Positions 1-8,727 of a stretch of DNA of 64,000 bases are shown piece after piece. A program made the position numbers and the translations under genes. How positions within the stretch are numbered: position 1 is the first letter of the stretch; each line of letters opens with the position of its first letter. The stretch covers positions 1-64,000 of the forward strand of contig JBKGRZ010000005.1 in assembly GCA_046518185.1 (NCBI GenBank), given 5' to 3'. This DNA is from Scandinavium vulneris_A (GTDB lineage Bacteria; Pseudomonadota; Gammaproteobacteria; Enterobacterales; Enterobacteriaceae). Below the pieces are notes generated by a model, which had not been told where the DNA came from, did not search any database, and saw only the letters and a program-made list of their open reading frames with translations.

Positions 1-106
1 AGCGCGGTGGTCCCACCTGACCCCATGCCGAACTCAGAAGTGAAACGCCGTAGCGCCGATGGTAGTGTGGGGTCTCCCCATGCGAGAGTAGGGAACTGCC
101 AGGCAT
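1..106 (+). rRNA. rrf: 5S ribosomal RNA, 3' part (5' end outside window)
   Basis: The first bases match E. coli 5S rRNA from about nucleotide 15 onward, through the loop with CCATGCCGAACTCAGAAG and the closing strand TGCCAGGCAT at 97-106, so about 14 nucleotides of the 5' end lie outside the window. The position directly before kgtP corresponds to the end of the rrnG operon of E. coli. The rest of the rRNA operon must lie upstream of base 1. The open frame at 7-201 is an accident of this RNA. Confidence 0.97.
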
Positions 107-118
107 CAAATAAGCAAC

Positions 119-149
119 AGAGCCTCATGCGAAAGCATGAGGCTTTTTT
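119..149 (+). terminator. Intrinsic terminator of the rRNA operon
   Basis: A perfect 10-bp stem, AGCCTCATGC (121-130) and GCATGAGGCT (135-144), is closed by a GAAA tetraloop and followed by a T run. It lies 14 bases beyond the 5S 3' end, where an rRNA operon terminator is expected. Confidence 0.93.
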
Positions 150-343
150 GCGTTTGTTCAATTTCAATCTCCATTCTTCTACGACTAATCCTGATTACTG
201 ATCCTGCTAACGAAAATTGTGCGACACATCACAAATTTAAAAGTAACAATTATATAACATTTCGTTCACTAATTTTTTCTGCAGTAGTGCTGGGATCCAT
301 CCGCGCTGGGGCAAGTCTGGAAATTTGCAGGAGTATAATAACA

Positions 344-1642
344 ATGACCGAGAATACACTTTCATCGCGTGAGTCGCTGACGGGCAGCGATACCCGGCGA
401 CGGGTCTGGGCTATCGTGGGGGCTTCATCCGGTAACCTGGTCGAGTGGTTTGATTTCTACGTCTATTCATTTTGCTCACTTTATTTCGCCCATATCTTCT
501 TCCCCTCAGGTAACACTACAACTCAATTGCTACAAACTGCAGGCGTTTTTGCCGCTGGTTTCCTGATGCGTCCTATCGGCGGCTGGCTATTTGGCCGTAT
601 TGCCGATCGCCATGGGCGTAAAAAATCGATGCTGATCTCGGTCTGCATGATGTGCTTTGGTTCGCTGGTGATTGCCTGTCTGCCCGGATATGCGACGATT
701 GGCACATGGGCTCCAGCATTACTGCTACTGGCGCGCTTATTCCAGGGACTCTCGGTCGGTGGTGAATATGGCACCAGCGCAACCTATATGAGTGAAGTCG
801 CCATAGAGGGCCGAAAAGGTTTCTTCGCGTCTTTCCAGTATGTGACGTTAATTGGCGGACAGCTTTTGGCATTGTTGGTCGTCGTCGTCCTGCAACAGAT
901 CCTCAGCAGCGAAGACTTACATGCCTGGGGCTGGCGTATTCCGTTTGCGCTGGGTGCAGCTCTGGCTTTAGTGGCGCTATGGTTACGTCGTCAGTTGGAT
1001 GAGACCTCACAGCAGGAGACGCGAGCCCTGAAAGAGGCAGGATCGTTGAAGGGGCTTTGGCGGAATCGTAAAGCATTCGTGATGGTACTTGGCTTTACCG
1101 CCGGAGGATCGCTGGTGTTTTATACCTTCACTACCTACATGCAAAAGTATCTGGTCAATACCACGGGTATGAATGCCAACGTGGCCAGCGTAGTGATGAC
1201 AGCAGCACTGTTTGTTTATATGGTCGTTCAGCCACTGTTTGGCGCGCTGTCTGACCGGATTGGCCGCCGTACATCAATGCTGTGTTTTGGTGGGCTCGCG
1301 ACGCTGTTTACCGTACCGATCCTGACCGCTCTCCAGCATGTACATTCCCCCTACGCGGCTTTTGCGCTGGTGATGTGTGCGCTGTTAATCGCCAGTTTTT
1401 ACACCTCGATAAGCGGTATATTGAAAGCGGAGATGTTCCCGGCGCAGGTGCGCGCTTTGGGCGTTGGGTTGTCGTACGCCGTCGCAAATGCGCTGTTTGG
1501 AGGTTCTGCAGAGTATGTGGCACTTTCCCTGAAATCTATCGGTTTCGAAAGTGCATTCTTCTGGTACGTGACGAGTCTGAGCGCGCTGGCGTTTTTGGTT
1601 TCACTCATGCTGCACAGCAAAGGGAAGGGATTACGTCTGTAA
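344..1642 (+). CDS. kgtP: Alpha-ketoglutarate/proton symporter (MFS)
   Basis: A 432-residue inner-membrane permease that takes up 2-oxoglutarate with protons. It is near identical in layout to E. coli KgtP, which is also 432 residues. Early residues NLVEWFDFYVYSF and the RIADRHGRKKS loop between segments 2 and 3 are typical of the metabolite:H+ symporter branch of the major facilitator superfamily, with 12 predicted membrane segments. I chose the ATG at 344 because CAGGAG stands about 10 bases before it and the product then matches the family length. The frame is open back to 137 but that stretch has no family similarity. The gene stands alone after the rRNA terminator and ends two bases before the convergent yfiM stop. 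Confidence 0.96.
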   Translation: MTENTLSSRESLTGSDTRRRVWAIVGASSGNLVEWFDFYVYSFCSLYFAHIFFPSGNTTTQLLQTAGVFAAGFLMRPIGGWLFGRIADRHGRKKSMLISVCMMCFGSLVIACLPGYATIGTWAPALLLLARLFQGLSVGGEYGTSATYMSEVAIEGRKGFFASFQYVTLIGGQLLALLVVVVLQQILSSEDLHAWGWRIPFALGAALALVALWLRRQLDETSQQETRALKEAGSLKGLWRNRKAFVMVLGFTAGGSLVFYTFTTYMQKYLVNTTGMNANVASVVMTAALFVYMVVQPLFGALSDRIGRRTSMLCFGGLATLFTVPILTALQHVHSPYAAFALVMCALLIASFYTSISGILKAEMFPAQVRALGVGLSYAVANALFGGSAEYVALSLKSIGFESAFFWYVTSLSALAFLVSLMLHSKGKGLRL

Positions 1643-1644
1643 GT

Positions 1645-1968
1645 TTACTGATGCGCCATCTGCCACACCGCGTAGCCGGTTGTGGCCCCGGCAATATCCC
1701 ACGCAAAGTCTTTCCAGCTCCAGCCGCTGCCAGACGGGCGGCTGTCCCACCATTCCTTCCCGGCCCCCAGACTGATTGAGAACATCATCCCATAAGCCGC
1801 ACTTCGATCCTGGTTGTAGCCCTGATATTGAGCATATTCATTGCCTGCGGCGGAAAGAATGGCAGATGCGAGGAAGTGTTGAGCCTTATCCTGCCCGGTC
1901 CAGGCATCATTGGCCGTATGACTGCAGCCGCTAAGCCACAGAGAAGAGAGCAGAACCAAAATACGCAT
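1645..1968 (-). CDS. yfiM: YfiM family lipoprotein
   Basis: A 107-residue protein with a short lipoprotein signal (MRILVLLSSLWLSGC), so Cys15 is the likely lipidated residue. The mature part resembles E. coli YfiM and carries the AQHFLASAILSAAGNEY and GAGKEWWDSRPSGSGWSWKD segments. Its function is unknown. The start at 1968 is preferred over an upstream ATG at 2016 because CAGGAG (1975-1980, minus strand) lies just before it and the lipobox then follows a normal-length signal. It lies 44 bases downstream of pssA, beyond the pssA terminator, so it probably has low read-through or its own transcript. Confidence 0.9.
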   Translation of the reverse strand: MRILVLLSSLWLSGCSHTANDAWTGQDKAQHFLASAILSAAGNEYAQYQGYNQDRSAAYGMMFSISLGAGKEWWDSRPSGSGWSWKDFAWDIAGATTGYAVWQMAHQ

Positions 1969-1980
1969 GGCGGGCTCCTG

Positions 1981-2007
1981 TAAAAAAGCCCCGACAAATG
2001 TGGGGCC
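1981..2007 (-). terminator. Terminator after pssA
   Basis: Read on the minus strand, GCCCC and GGGGC flank a 9-base loop and are followed by six T residues (complement of 1982-1987). It begins 6 bases after the pssA stop codon. Confidence 0.85.
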
Positions 2008-2012
2008 TGGGA

Positions 2013-3368
2013 TCACAGAATGCGGCTGATAAGCCTGTCGATACGAATTCGACGCAGGCGGCGGATCAACTTTCTTACTTTCACCGGGTAATCGGCGATG
2101 CTTTGCAGGTCGCGATAATGTTTCACCACGGTGGTATGCGTGCGAATGAGCGCCAGTTCTCTGTCACGCGATTCGGCCAGTTGCTGCTTCGGATCGTGAA
2201 TGAGAATGGCATTCTCCAGATCCAATCGCCAGGCTCGTGGGTTGAGGTTATTACCGGTGAGAAGCATCCACTCATCATCGATCCACATCCCTTTCAGATG
2301 GTAACTATTATCTTCATCTTTCCACAGACGCACTATCAACTGGTCAGTGTTCACATAATACTGTAGGCGACTCAGGAAACGGCGTAGATTGATTTCATAA
2401 AGATAAGGCAGCGCACCAATAATTTTAAATGGCTGATCTTCAGGGATATAAAAATCATTAGCTGTTTTATCGCCAACGATTATCTCCACTTTCTTCCCCT
2501 GACGAAGCAGGTGAATAATATTTCTCACCAGAACCGCGGGAAGGTTGAAATAGGGCGTGCAAATGGTCAACTTCTCTTCAGCACACGGCATCAGGTGGAA
2601 AATCGTCTTATTGAGCATGCTCGATTTTCCGAGCCCAACCAGCGGCGTGACCGACAGCTGCTCGTTATCGGCATTACCCTGGAAATGGTAACCCGTATCA
2701 CGCAGTTCCTGACGGTAAAGACGAATATCGTTTTTGATTTCCGGGCTTTTCGGGCGCTCATTATCATCAAGACGATTTACACCGCGACCTTGTACCAGAT
2801 TCTGGTTCACCCAGTCGAACATGATGTCAGCCATCTGCGCATTACCAATGGCCTGGTAACGGTCATAGCGATATTTATCGTGCTGGTGCAGGTAAACATC
2901 ATTCAGGCTTGCCCCGCTGTAGAGCACGCAGTCGTCGATGATAAAACCTTTGTAATGCAGAACGCCGAGGGCTTCACGGGTATTTACCGGAACACCATAG
3001 ACCGGAACATCTACACCAGGGTTTTCCTGAGCCATGCGGCAGTACCAGTCGGCGTTGGTGTTCGACGCGGCGGCACCAATGCGCCCGCGCTGGGCGCGAT
3101 GCCAGTCGACAAGAATGCGGACATCGAGTTCAGGCCGCTGACGTTTAGCGTCATAAATAGCCTGCAGAACCGCTTTACCGCCGTCATCCTGCTCGAGGTA
3201 GAGGGCAATAATGCAGATACGGCGCGTCGCATTGGCGATTTTAGCCAACAGCGCTTGCCGAAAATCCGCAGGGGCGTAAAAGAACTCGACATCATCAACT
3301 GACTGAGAAAGCTTAGGTAGTTGAGCAAGGTGTTGTTGATGCTTGTTGCGCTTAAATTTTGACAACAT
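2013..3368 (-). CDS. pssA: CDP-diacylglycerol--serine O-phosphatidyltransferase
   Basis: A 451-residue enzyme that makes phosphatidylserine from CDP-diacylglycerol and L-serine, the committed step to phosphatidylethanolamine, at the cytoplasmic face of the inner membrane or on ribosomes. It belongs to the phospholipase D superfamily. Both HxKxxxxD motifs are visible: HYKGFIIDD in the first half and HLKGMWIDD in the second. The basic C-terminus (KLIRRLRRIRIDRLISRIL) fits the peripheral membrane association known for PssA. The ATG at 3368 gives the E. coli length of 451; one extra in-frame ATG precedes it at 3371. Confidence 0.97.
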   Translation of the reverse strand: MLSKFKRNKHQQHLAQLPKLSQSVDDVEFFYAPADFRQALLAKIANATRRICIIALYLEQDDGGKAVLQAIYDAKRQRPELDVRILVDWHRAQRGRIGAAASNTNADWYCRMAQENPGVDVPVYGVPVNTREALGVLHYKGFIIDDCVLYSGASLNDVYLHQHDKYRYDRYQAIGNAQMADIMFDWVNQNLVQGRGVNRLDDNERPKSPEIKNDIRLYRQELRDTGYHFQGNADNEQLSVTPLVGLGKSSMLNKTIFHLMPCAEEKLTICTPYFNLPAVLVRNIIHLLRQGKKVEIIVGDKTANDFYIPEDQPFKIIGALPYLYEINLRRFLSRLQYYVNTDQLIVRLWKDEDNSYHLKGMWIDDEWMLLTGNNLNPRAWRLDLENAILIHDPKQQLAESRDRELALIRTHTTVVKHYRDLQSIADYPVKVRKLIRRLRRIRIDRLISRIL

Positions 3369-3482
3369 CACAGTGCGTTTCTTCTCTGATTAATCAAGGG
3401 TCCTCTGTACCATGCAGACGACAGAAGCGAGCAATAATAACATCAGTGCCTGCTAAAGTGGTCAACATTTCCAGCAGCTTAG

Positions 3483-6140
3483 TTACGAAGGCGTTGAGGA
3501 TAGTCTCAATGTTAATCCAACAATGCCATCTTCAAGCTGGATATCGACGTCAAAACCCAGCTTACGCGCCAGGGCTATCATTCCCTGATTGTTGGGCATG
3601 GTGATGCCATTCAGTTGCGTGAGGCCATGTTCGCGCGTGTAATTGATGAGCTTCTCCAGCAACCGACGGCCAAGGCCCAGGCCTTTCAGATCCGAGCGTA
3701 CCAGCACGGCAAATTCCGCATCAATATTGTCAGGATCTGAAATAGCGCGCGTTACGCCCAGAATTTCTGTTCCTGTTTCCGTCGTATGAACCGCCACGAA
3801 AGCCATCTCACGATCGTAGTCGATCTGCGTCATGTTGGCTAAATCATCATGGTTAAATTCATTGATTTCACTGAAATAGCGATAGTAGAGATCTTCTTTC
3901 GTGACCTGGGCAATAAACTGCTGCAACAGCGGTTCATCTTCCGGCAGGATCGGCCGGAACAGACAGCGTTCACCGTTTTTCAGCTCCACCCATTCCTCAA
4001 ATTGCTGCGGGTACGGGCGCACGGCGAGACGGCTTTCGCTGTCACCGCTAAACGGCGCTATTTCCAGGGTCACATCCAGAGCCGTGAATTCATCCCCGGA
4101 GGCGAGCAGGGGATGAATATCCAGACGCTGGATTTCCGGACAGTCCACAATCAGGTTCGAGACCTGAACCAAAACCTGACTGAGTCCGGCGATATCCAGA
4201 GGACGCAGGGCACTTCTGCCGCGGATCTTTTTGCTCTTGATCGCCTGAATCACCAGGTAACGGGCAAGGTTCATGTTTAGCGGCGGAAGAGCAACCGCCG
4301 CCTGATCTTCCGCACGCCATTCCACACCGCCTTCACCCAGCATGATCAGCGGGCCGAACAGCGGATCGTGTTCGACAACCACGCGGAGTTCCTGTGCTCC
4401 GGCACGGTTCGCCATGCTCTGGACTAAAAGTCCGTGAATGCGTGCCTGGGGCCAGGTCATTTTCACCCGATCGAGTATCGCATCGGCGGCTTGCTGGACT
4501 TCCGTGGCGGTACGCAGATACAGCATCACCCCCTGAACTTCCGATTTATGCGGAATATCCGGTGAACGCAACTTTAACGCGACCGGATAACCAATCTGTT
4601 CAGCGATATGCACTGCTTCCGCGCTGTCGGCAGCAATCCACGTCGGCAGCGTTTGCATGCCATACGCTTTGAGGATCGGCTGCACTTCATGGGTATCGAG
4701 TGACGTTGCGCCCTCTGCAATGGCTTGTTGTAAAAGCGCATGGGCCTCAGCGGTGTTGGCGGTCAGGTTATCCGGGAGCACCGGCGTTTCGCGCAACTGC
4801 TTCTGATTGCGCCGGTATTCCACCATATGCATAAAGGCGGTAATGGTGCCCTCCGGCGTACGATAGGTGGGGATCCCGGCATCGCTGAACAACCGGCGCG
4901 CTTCCTGAGAGGAATATTCTCCGCACCAGTTGGTCAACACGGTGATGTATTTCCCGCGCGGGTGATGGCTCAGGGTATCAATCAACGCCTGCGCACTTTC
5001 AGTACCGGGTGCCGCCGCGCTGGGGGAATGGATAACCAACAGCGCGTCGTAATCCTGGCTATCGAGCAAAATGGACAGCGCTTGTTGATAGTGCGCGCTG
5101 CTGGCGTCATCGCGGAGATCAAGCGGATTTGCCGCGTCGACCGTGGTCGGAAGTACGCCACGAAGACGTGTGAGTGTTTCGTCACTCAGCGTGGCCAGTT
5201 TGCCATTACGCAGCCAAAGTTCATCCAGCGCCAGTGCCGCCGGTGCCGCGCCATTGCTGACTATCATTAGACGTTCGCCGCGCAGAGGACGCATATGGCT
5301 CAGGGTTTCGACCGCAGAAAACAGCTCGTGCGTGTCCTGCACGCGCAGCAAACCAGCCCGCTGAATAGCGGCATCCCACGCCGGATCCATCCCGGAACTG
5401 ACGTGCAGCAGGCGTTGCGCCGCCGGGCTGCGGCCACTTTTGATGACCAGAATGGGTTTATTGCGCGAGGCGCTACGGGCTGCCGATACAAAACGTCGGG
5501 CATCGCTGAGATGCTCCAGATACAGCAGAATGGCGCTGGTTTTACTGTCGCGGGCAAGGAAGTCGAGCAGGTCATCGACGTCGATATCCAGACTGTCGCC
5601 CAGCGCGATAAAATAGGAAAAGCCCATCTCCCGCTGCTGCGCCCAGTCAAGAATGGTATTCGACACCGCCGCCGATTGCGAAATAAAGGCCAGCTTACCG
5701 CGGCGAATCGGCACCGGGGAAAAACTGGCGTTGAGTCCTTGCCAGGGCGCCAGCAGGCCAAGACTGTTCGGCCCGAGCAGACGCATTTGATAGCGGACGG
5801 CACAGGCTTTCAGGTCACTGAATTGCTCCGGCGGCGAGGAAAGAATAATGCAGGTTTTGCAGCCTTTACGGCCTAAAGCCTCCAGCAGAGTCAGGTTGCG
5901 TTTAGCATGGGTGCAGATAACTGCCAGGTCTGGCGTGAAGGGTAAGCTGTCGATATCGGGCCAGGCCAGCACCCCCAGCACCGCTTTGTAAGCGGGCGTC
6001 ACCGGTAAAACCGGGCCATTGAAGCCGCCAGCCAGCAGATTTCGCATCATCAGATAGCCCGCACGCTGCGGTTTCATCGAAGCCCCAATCACCGCAATCG
6101 ATTTGGGTCTCAGTAACGCTTCCAGTCCCCGTTGGCTCAT
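3483..6140 (-). CDS. patZ: Protein lysine acetyltransferase PatZ (Pka)
   Basis: An 885-residue bidomain enzyme that acetylates lysines on proteins such as acetyl-CoA synthetase. Residues about 1-450 form an inactive NDP-forming acyl-CoA synthetase CoA-binding region (KSIAVIGAS near the start). Residues about 480-700 are ATP-grasp-like (GYPVALKLRSPDIPHKSEVQGV). The C-terminal ~160 residues are a GNAT domain with the acetyl-CoA loop GLGLGRRLLEKL. Length and sequence agree with E. coli YfiQ/PatZ (886). It follows tapT by 35 bases on the same strand, so the two are probably co-transcribed. Confidence 0.96.
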   Translation of the reverse strand: MSQRGLEALLRPKSIAVIGASMKPQRAGYLMMRNLLAGGFNGPVLPVTPAYKAVLGVLAWPDIDSLPFTPDLAVICTHAKRNLTLLEALGRKGCKTCIILSSPPEQFSDLKACAVRYQMRLLGPNSLGLLAPWQGLNASFSPVPIRRGKLAFISQSAAVSNTILDWAQQREMGFSYFIALGDSLDIDVDDLLDFLARDSKTSAILLYLEHLSDARRFVSAARSASRNKPILVIKSGRSPAAQRLLHVSSGMDPAWDAAIQRAGLLRVQDTHELFSAVETLSHMRPLRGERLMIVSNGAAPAALALDELWLRNGKLATLSDETLTRLRGVLPTTVDAANPLDLRDDASSAHYQQALSILLDSQDYDALLVIHSPSAAAPGTESAQALIDTLSHHPRGKYITVLTNWCGEYSSQEARRLFSDAGIPTYRTPEGTITAFMHMVEYRRNQKQLRETPVLPDNLTANTAEAHALLQQAIAEGATSLDTHEVQPILKAYGMQTLPTWIAADSAEAVHIAEQIGYPVALKLRSPDIPHKSEVQGVMLYLRTATEVQQAADAILDRVKMTWPQARIHGLLVQSMANRAGAQELRVVVEHDPLFGPLIMLGEGGVEWRAEDQAAVALPPLNMNLARYLVIQAIKSKKIRGRSALRPLDIAGLSQVLVQVSNLIVDCPEIQRLDIHPLLASGDEFTALDVTLEIAPFSGDSESRLAVRPYPQQFEEWVELKNGERCLFRPILPEDEPLLQQFIAQVTKEDLYYRYFSEINEFNHDDLANMTQIDYDREMAFVAVHTTETGTEILGVTRAISDPDNIDAEFAVLVRSDLKGLGLGRRLLEKLINYTREHGLTQLNGITMPNNQGMIALARKLGFDVDIQLEDGIVGLTLRLSSTPS

Positions 6141-6175
6141 CGCCTTCTCTCCTGAACGCTGATTCCTGAATGATT

Positions 6176-6874
6176 TTAAACGCTTTCTGGCTCTGGCACT
6201 GTGATGTTTACCTTATGATGAGTTTTTCCTGCCAGATAACGCGTGCGGAAACGCTGAAAATGACTGCCCAGGGCGCTGGCTGCGTTCGTGTCATCGGCCA
6301 GATCCAGCAGGGCAATCGCCACTTCCGCCGTACAATACTGTCCTTCAGCATGGGCTTCACGCAGGTGGTAAGCCGACACCCGTGATAAATCGACGGAAAT
6401 CACCGGCAGCGCATCCAGATAAGGGCTTTTACGAAACATTTTCCGCGCTTCGGTCCAGGTGCCGTCGAGCATAATAAACAGCGGTGGCTTACCAGACGGC
6501 GGCGCGGTGAGCACTTCTCTGTCTGCTCCGGCATAAGAGGCGGGGAATACCACCATCGGCTGATAATCAGGATGCTGCACCAAATCAAGCAACGCCTGCG
6601 GCGGCTCGGTACGCGACCACTGGAATGCCTCGGTGTCCGGCAGAATATCGGCAATCAACCGTCCGGTATTGCTTGGCTTCATCGGCTCGGTATCAAACAT
6701 CACCAGACAAAAGCGGCTCTGGGCGGTTGAAGGCGATAGCGTCTCACACAGGCACTGTTTCAGCGGCAAAAGGCAGCGCTGACAGCGGCGGATACGGTTT
6801 CCACGGGCAAGAAACGGACGGGTGGCGCGGGCAAGGCGTTCAGCGCGCAGACGAAGTACGGCGTTATCAGTCAT
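6176..6874 (-). CDS. tapT: tRNA-uridine aminocarboxypropyltransferase (acp3U47), DTW family
   Basis: A 232-residue protein, the same length as E. coli TapT (YfiP), which transfers the 3-amino-3-carboxypropyl group of SAM to U47 of tRNAs. An N-terminal cysteine cluster (CQRC, then CLC) is visible at about residues 30-45. The family motif region is LDGTWTEARKM, preceded by MFDTEPMKPSNTGRL. It is 69 bases downstream of trxC and 35 bases upstream of patZ on the minus strand. Confidence 0.93.
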   Translation of the reverse strand: MTDNAVLRLRAERLARATRPFLARGNRIRRCQRCLLPLKQCLCETLSPSTAQSRFCLVMFDTEPMKPSNTGRLIADILPDTEAFQWSRTEPPQALLDLVQHPDYQPMVVFPASYAGADREVLTAPPSGKPPLFIMLDGTWTEARKMFRKSPYLDALPVISVDLSRVSAYHLREAHAEGQYCTAEVAIALLDLADDTNAASALGSHFQRFRTRYLAGKTHHKVNITVPEPESV

Positions 6875-6916
6875 CGGGAGCTATGCAGGAAAAACGCCAT
6901 TGTCGCAGAGGGGAAA

Positions 6917-6939
6917 GCGGGGCACAAGATGCGCCCCGT
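6917..6939 (-). terminator. Possible terminator after trxC
   Basis: On the minus strand CGGGGC and GCCCCG flank a 9-base loop, just after the trxC stop. The following bases are CTTTCCCC, so the T run is weak and read-through into tapT is likely. Confidence 0.45.
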
Positions 6940-6943
6940 TGGA

Positions 6944-7369
6944 CTAGGCTTCGGTGGCTTCATTCAACCAGCTGTCGAATGGTGCTTTAGGTACGGCGCC
7001 ATTAAGCATGTCGACGACTTCACCCTTATGGAAAATCATGATGGTCGGAATGCTGCGGATGCGAAAACGTGTGCTGAGCTCGCGCTCGGCTTCGGTGTTT
7101 ACCTTCACGAAACGCATTTTTCCGCTACGCTCTTCCGCCACATCTTCAAAGATGGGGGCGAAATTGCGACAGGGCCCGCACCACGGTGCCCAGAAATCGA
7201 CCACGACGGGTAAATCGTCTTTTAACAATTTATCCAGCGTCTCACCGGTTGCGTTAATGACATCGCCATCAAACAGCTCATGGCCGCAGCGACCACATTT
7301 TGCCGTTTCGTTGATACGATCGTCGGGGATACGGTTAAGCGCCTGACAACTGGCACAAACGGTATTCAT
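6944..7369 (-). CDS. trxC: Thioredoxin 2 with N-terminal zinc domain
   Basis: A 141-residue cytosolic thiol-disulfide reductase. The N-terminal zinc-binding domain has two CxxC pairs (Cys5/Cys8 and Cys25/Cys28), and the thioredoxin fold carries the active site WCGPC at residues 63-67. It is two residues longer than E. coli TrxC at the C-terminus. In E. coli trxC is activated by OxyR; I did not try to place the operator in the 207-base gap to yfiF. It is transcribed divergently from yfiF. Confidence 0.97.
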   Translation of the reverse strand: MNTVCASCQALNRIPDDRINETAKCGRCGHELFDGDVINATGETLDKLLKDDLPVVVDFWAPWCGPCRNFAPIFEDVAEERSGKMRFVKVNTEAERELSTRFRIRSIPTIMIFHKGEVVDMLNGAVPKAPFDSWLNEATEA

Positions 7370-7484
7370 AGCTAACCTCTGGGGAATCGGGTTTATGTCA
7401 CGGCACAGGTGGCCGAAATGTTTCTTTAATGTTGCGTATTATCGATGAGACTGTTTTAAAGAACAATGTGGTTTATTCGATGAT

Positions 7485-7490
7485 TATAAT
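7485..7490 (+). promoter_or_regulatory. Probable -10 element for yfiF in the trxC-yfiF divergent region
   Basis: A consensus TATAAT hexamer lies 86 bases before the yfiF start. The -35 position at 17-base spacing (AACAAT) is weak. The divergent region 7370-7576 holds no open frame with a ribosome site. Confidence 0.5.
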
Positions 7491-7576
7491 AGTCGCAGTC
7501 TTTGGTACGAAATCATGGCGAAGCGGGGGCACATCGGGTACTCTTCGCGCTTCGCGCAGCGCAGGTGGAGAATAAA

Positions 7577-8674
7577 ATGAACGACGAACTGAAAAATAAA
7601 AGCGGCAAGGTCAAAGTGATGTATGTCCGCAGTGATGATGACTCGGATAAACGCACGGAAAACCCGCGTACCGGTAAAGGTGCAGGCCGCAGCGGCCCGT
7701 CCCGTACCGAAGGTGGTCGTCGTCCTGCGCGCGATAGTCGTGATGGTAAATCCCGTGATGGTAAGCCGCAACGTAGCGGTGACCGTTTCCGGGACAATGC
7801 TTCCCGTGACCGCGATAGCGGACCACGCGACAACAACCCGTGGCGTACCGTTTCCCGTGCACCGGGCGAAGAAGCAGTAGACAAGCCGGATCACGGCGGG
7901 ATCAGCGGCAAAAGCTTTGTCGATCCTGAAGTTATCCGCCGTCAGCGTGCGGAAGAAACCCGCGTTTACGGTGAAAATGCCTGTCAGGCCCTGTTCCTGA
8001 GCCGTCCGGACTGCATCGTTCGCGCCTGGTTTATCCAGAGCGTGACCCCGCGTTTCAAAGAAGCTCTGCGTTGGATGGCGGCAAACCGCAAAGCCTATCA
8101 CGTGGTCGATGAAGCCGAACTGGCGAAAGCCTCCGGCACCGAACACCACGGTGGCGTGTGCTTCTTGATCAAAAAGCGTAACGGTACCAGCGTACAGCAA
8201 TGGGTCCGCGAAGCGGCGGAAGAAGACTGCGTACTGGCGCTGGAAGATGTCGGTAACCCGCATAACCTCGGTGCTATCATGCGTAGCTGTGCGCACTTCG
8301 GTGTCAAGGGTGTGGTGGTTCAGGATGCCGCTGTGCTGGAATCCGGTGCGGCAATTCGTACCGCAGAAGGCGGCGCGGAGCACGTGCAGCCGATCACCGC
8401 TGACAGCTTCATCGACGCGCTGGACCAGTTCCGTAAAGCGGGTTATGCGATTGTCACCACTTCCAGCCATGAAGGCACGCCGCTGTTTAAAGCGACCATG
8501 CCGAAGAAAATGGTGCTGGTGCTGGGTCAGGAGCGTGACGGTCTGTCCGATGCGGCGCTTGATACCGCCGACCTGAGTGTGGCCATCCAGGGGACCGGCA
8601 ACGTCGAAAGTCTGAACGTTTCCGTGGCAACCGGTGTTCTGCTGGCCGAATGGTGGCGTCAGAATAAAGCCTGA
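7577..8674 (+). CDS. yfiF: SpoU-family RNA 2'-O-methyltransferase YfiF
   Basis: A 365-residue putative tRNA/rRNA methyltransferase; the exact RNA target is unknown. The C-terminal ~160 residues form the SPOUT knot, with the SAM-site motifs NPHNLGAIMRSC, MVLVLGQERDGL and LNVSVATGVLL. The middle part is the L30e-like substrate domain. The first ~95 residues are a hydrophilic tail rich in Arg, Asp, Gly and Ser, about 20 residues longer than in E. coli (345 residues in total). The ATG at 7577 has GGTGGAG before it; the frame is open upstream to 7502 but without family similarity. Confidence 0.93.
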   Translation: MNDELKNKSGKVKVMYVRSDDDSDKRTENPRTGKGAGRSGPSRTEGGRRPARDSRDGKSRDGKPQRSGDRFRDNASRDRDSGPRDNNPWRTVSRAPGEEAVDKPDHGGISGKSFVDPEVIRRQRAEETRVYGENACQALFLSRPDCIVRAWFIQSVTPRFKEALRWMAANRKAYHVVDEAELAKASGTEHHGGVCFLIKKRNGTSVQQWVREAAEEDCVLALEDVGNPHNLGAIMRSCAHFGVKGVVVQDAAVLESGAAIRTAEGGAEHVQPITADSFIDALDQFRKAGYAIVTTSSHEGTPLFKATMPKKMVLVLGQERDGLSDAALDTADLSVAIQGTGNVESLNVSVATGVLLAEWWRQNKA

Positions 8675-8696
8675 TGCTTATGCATTGGTGAAAATG

Positions 8697-8727
8697 AAAA
8701 TGCCAGCGCGATGCTGGCATTTTTTTA
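8697..8727. terminator. Bidirectional terminator between yfiF and ung
   Basis: AAATGCCAGC and GCTGGCATTT form a 10-bp stem with A residues on one side and seven T residues on the other, so it can serve both convergent genes. It overlaps the last codons of ung. Confidence 0.9.

Noticed and set aside
7..201. 64-residue frame over the 5S rRNA
   Set aside because: It lies within the rRNA and its terminator and has no ribosome site.
7484..8470. 328-residue minus-strand frame opposite yfiF
   Set aside because: It is an antisense shadow of a well-supported SpoU methyltransferase gene; no motif or ribosome site.
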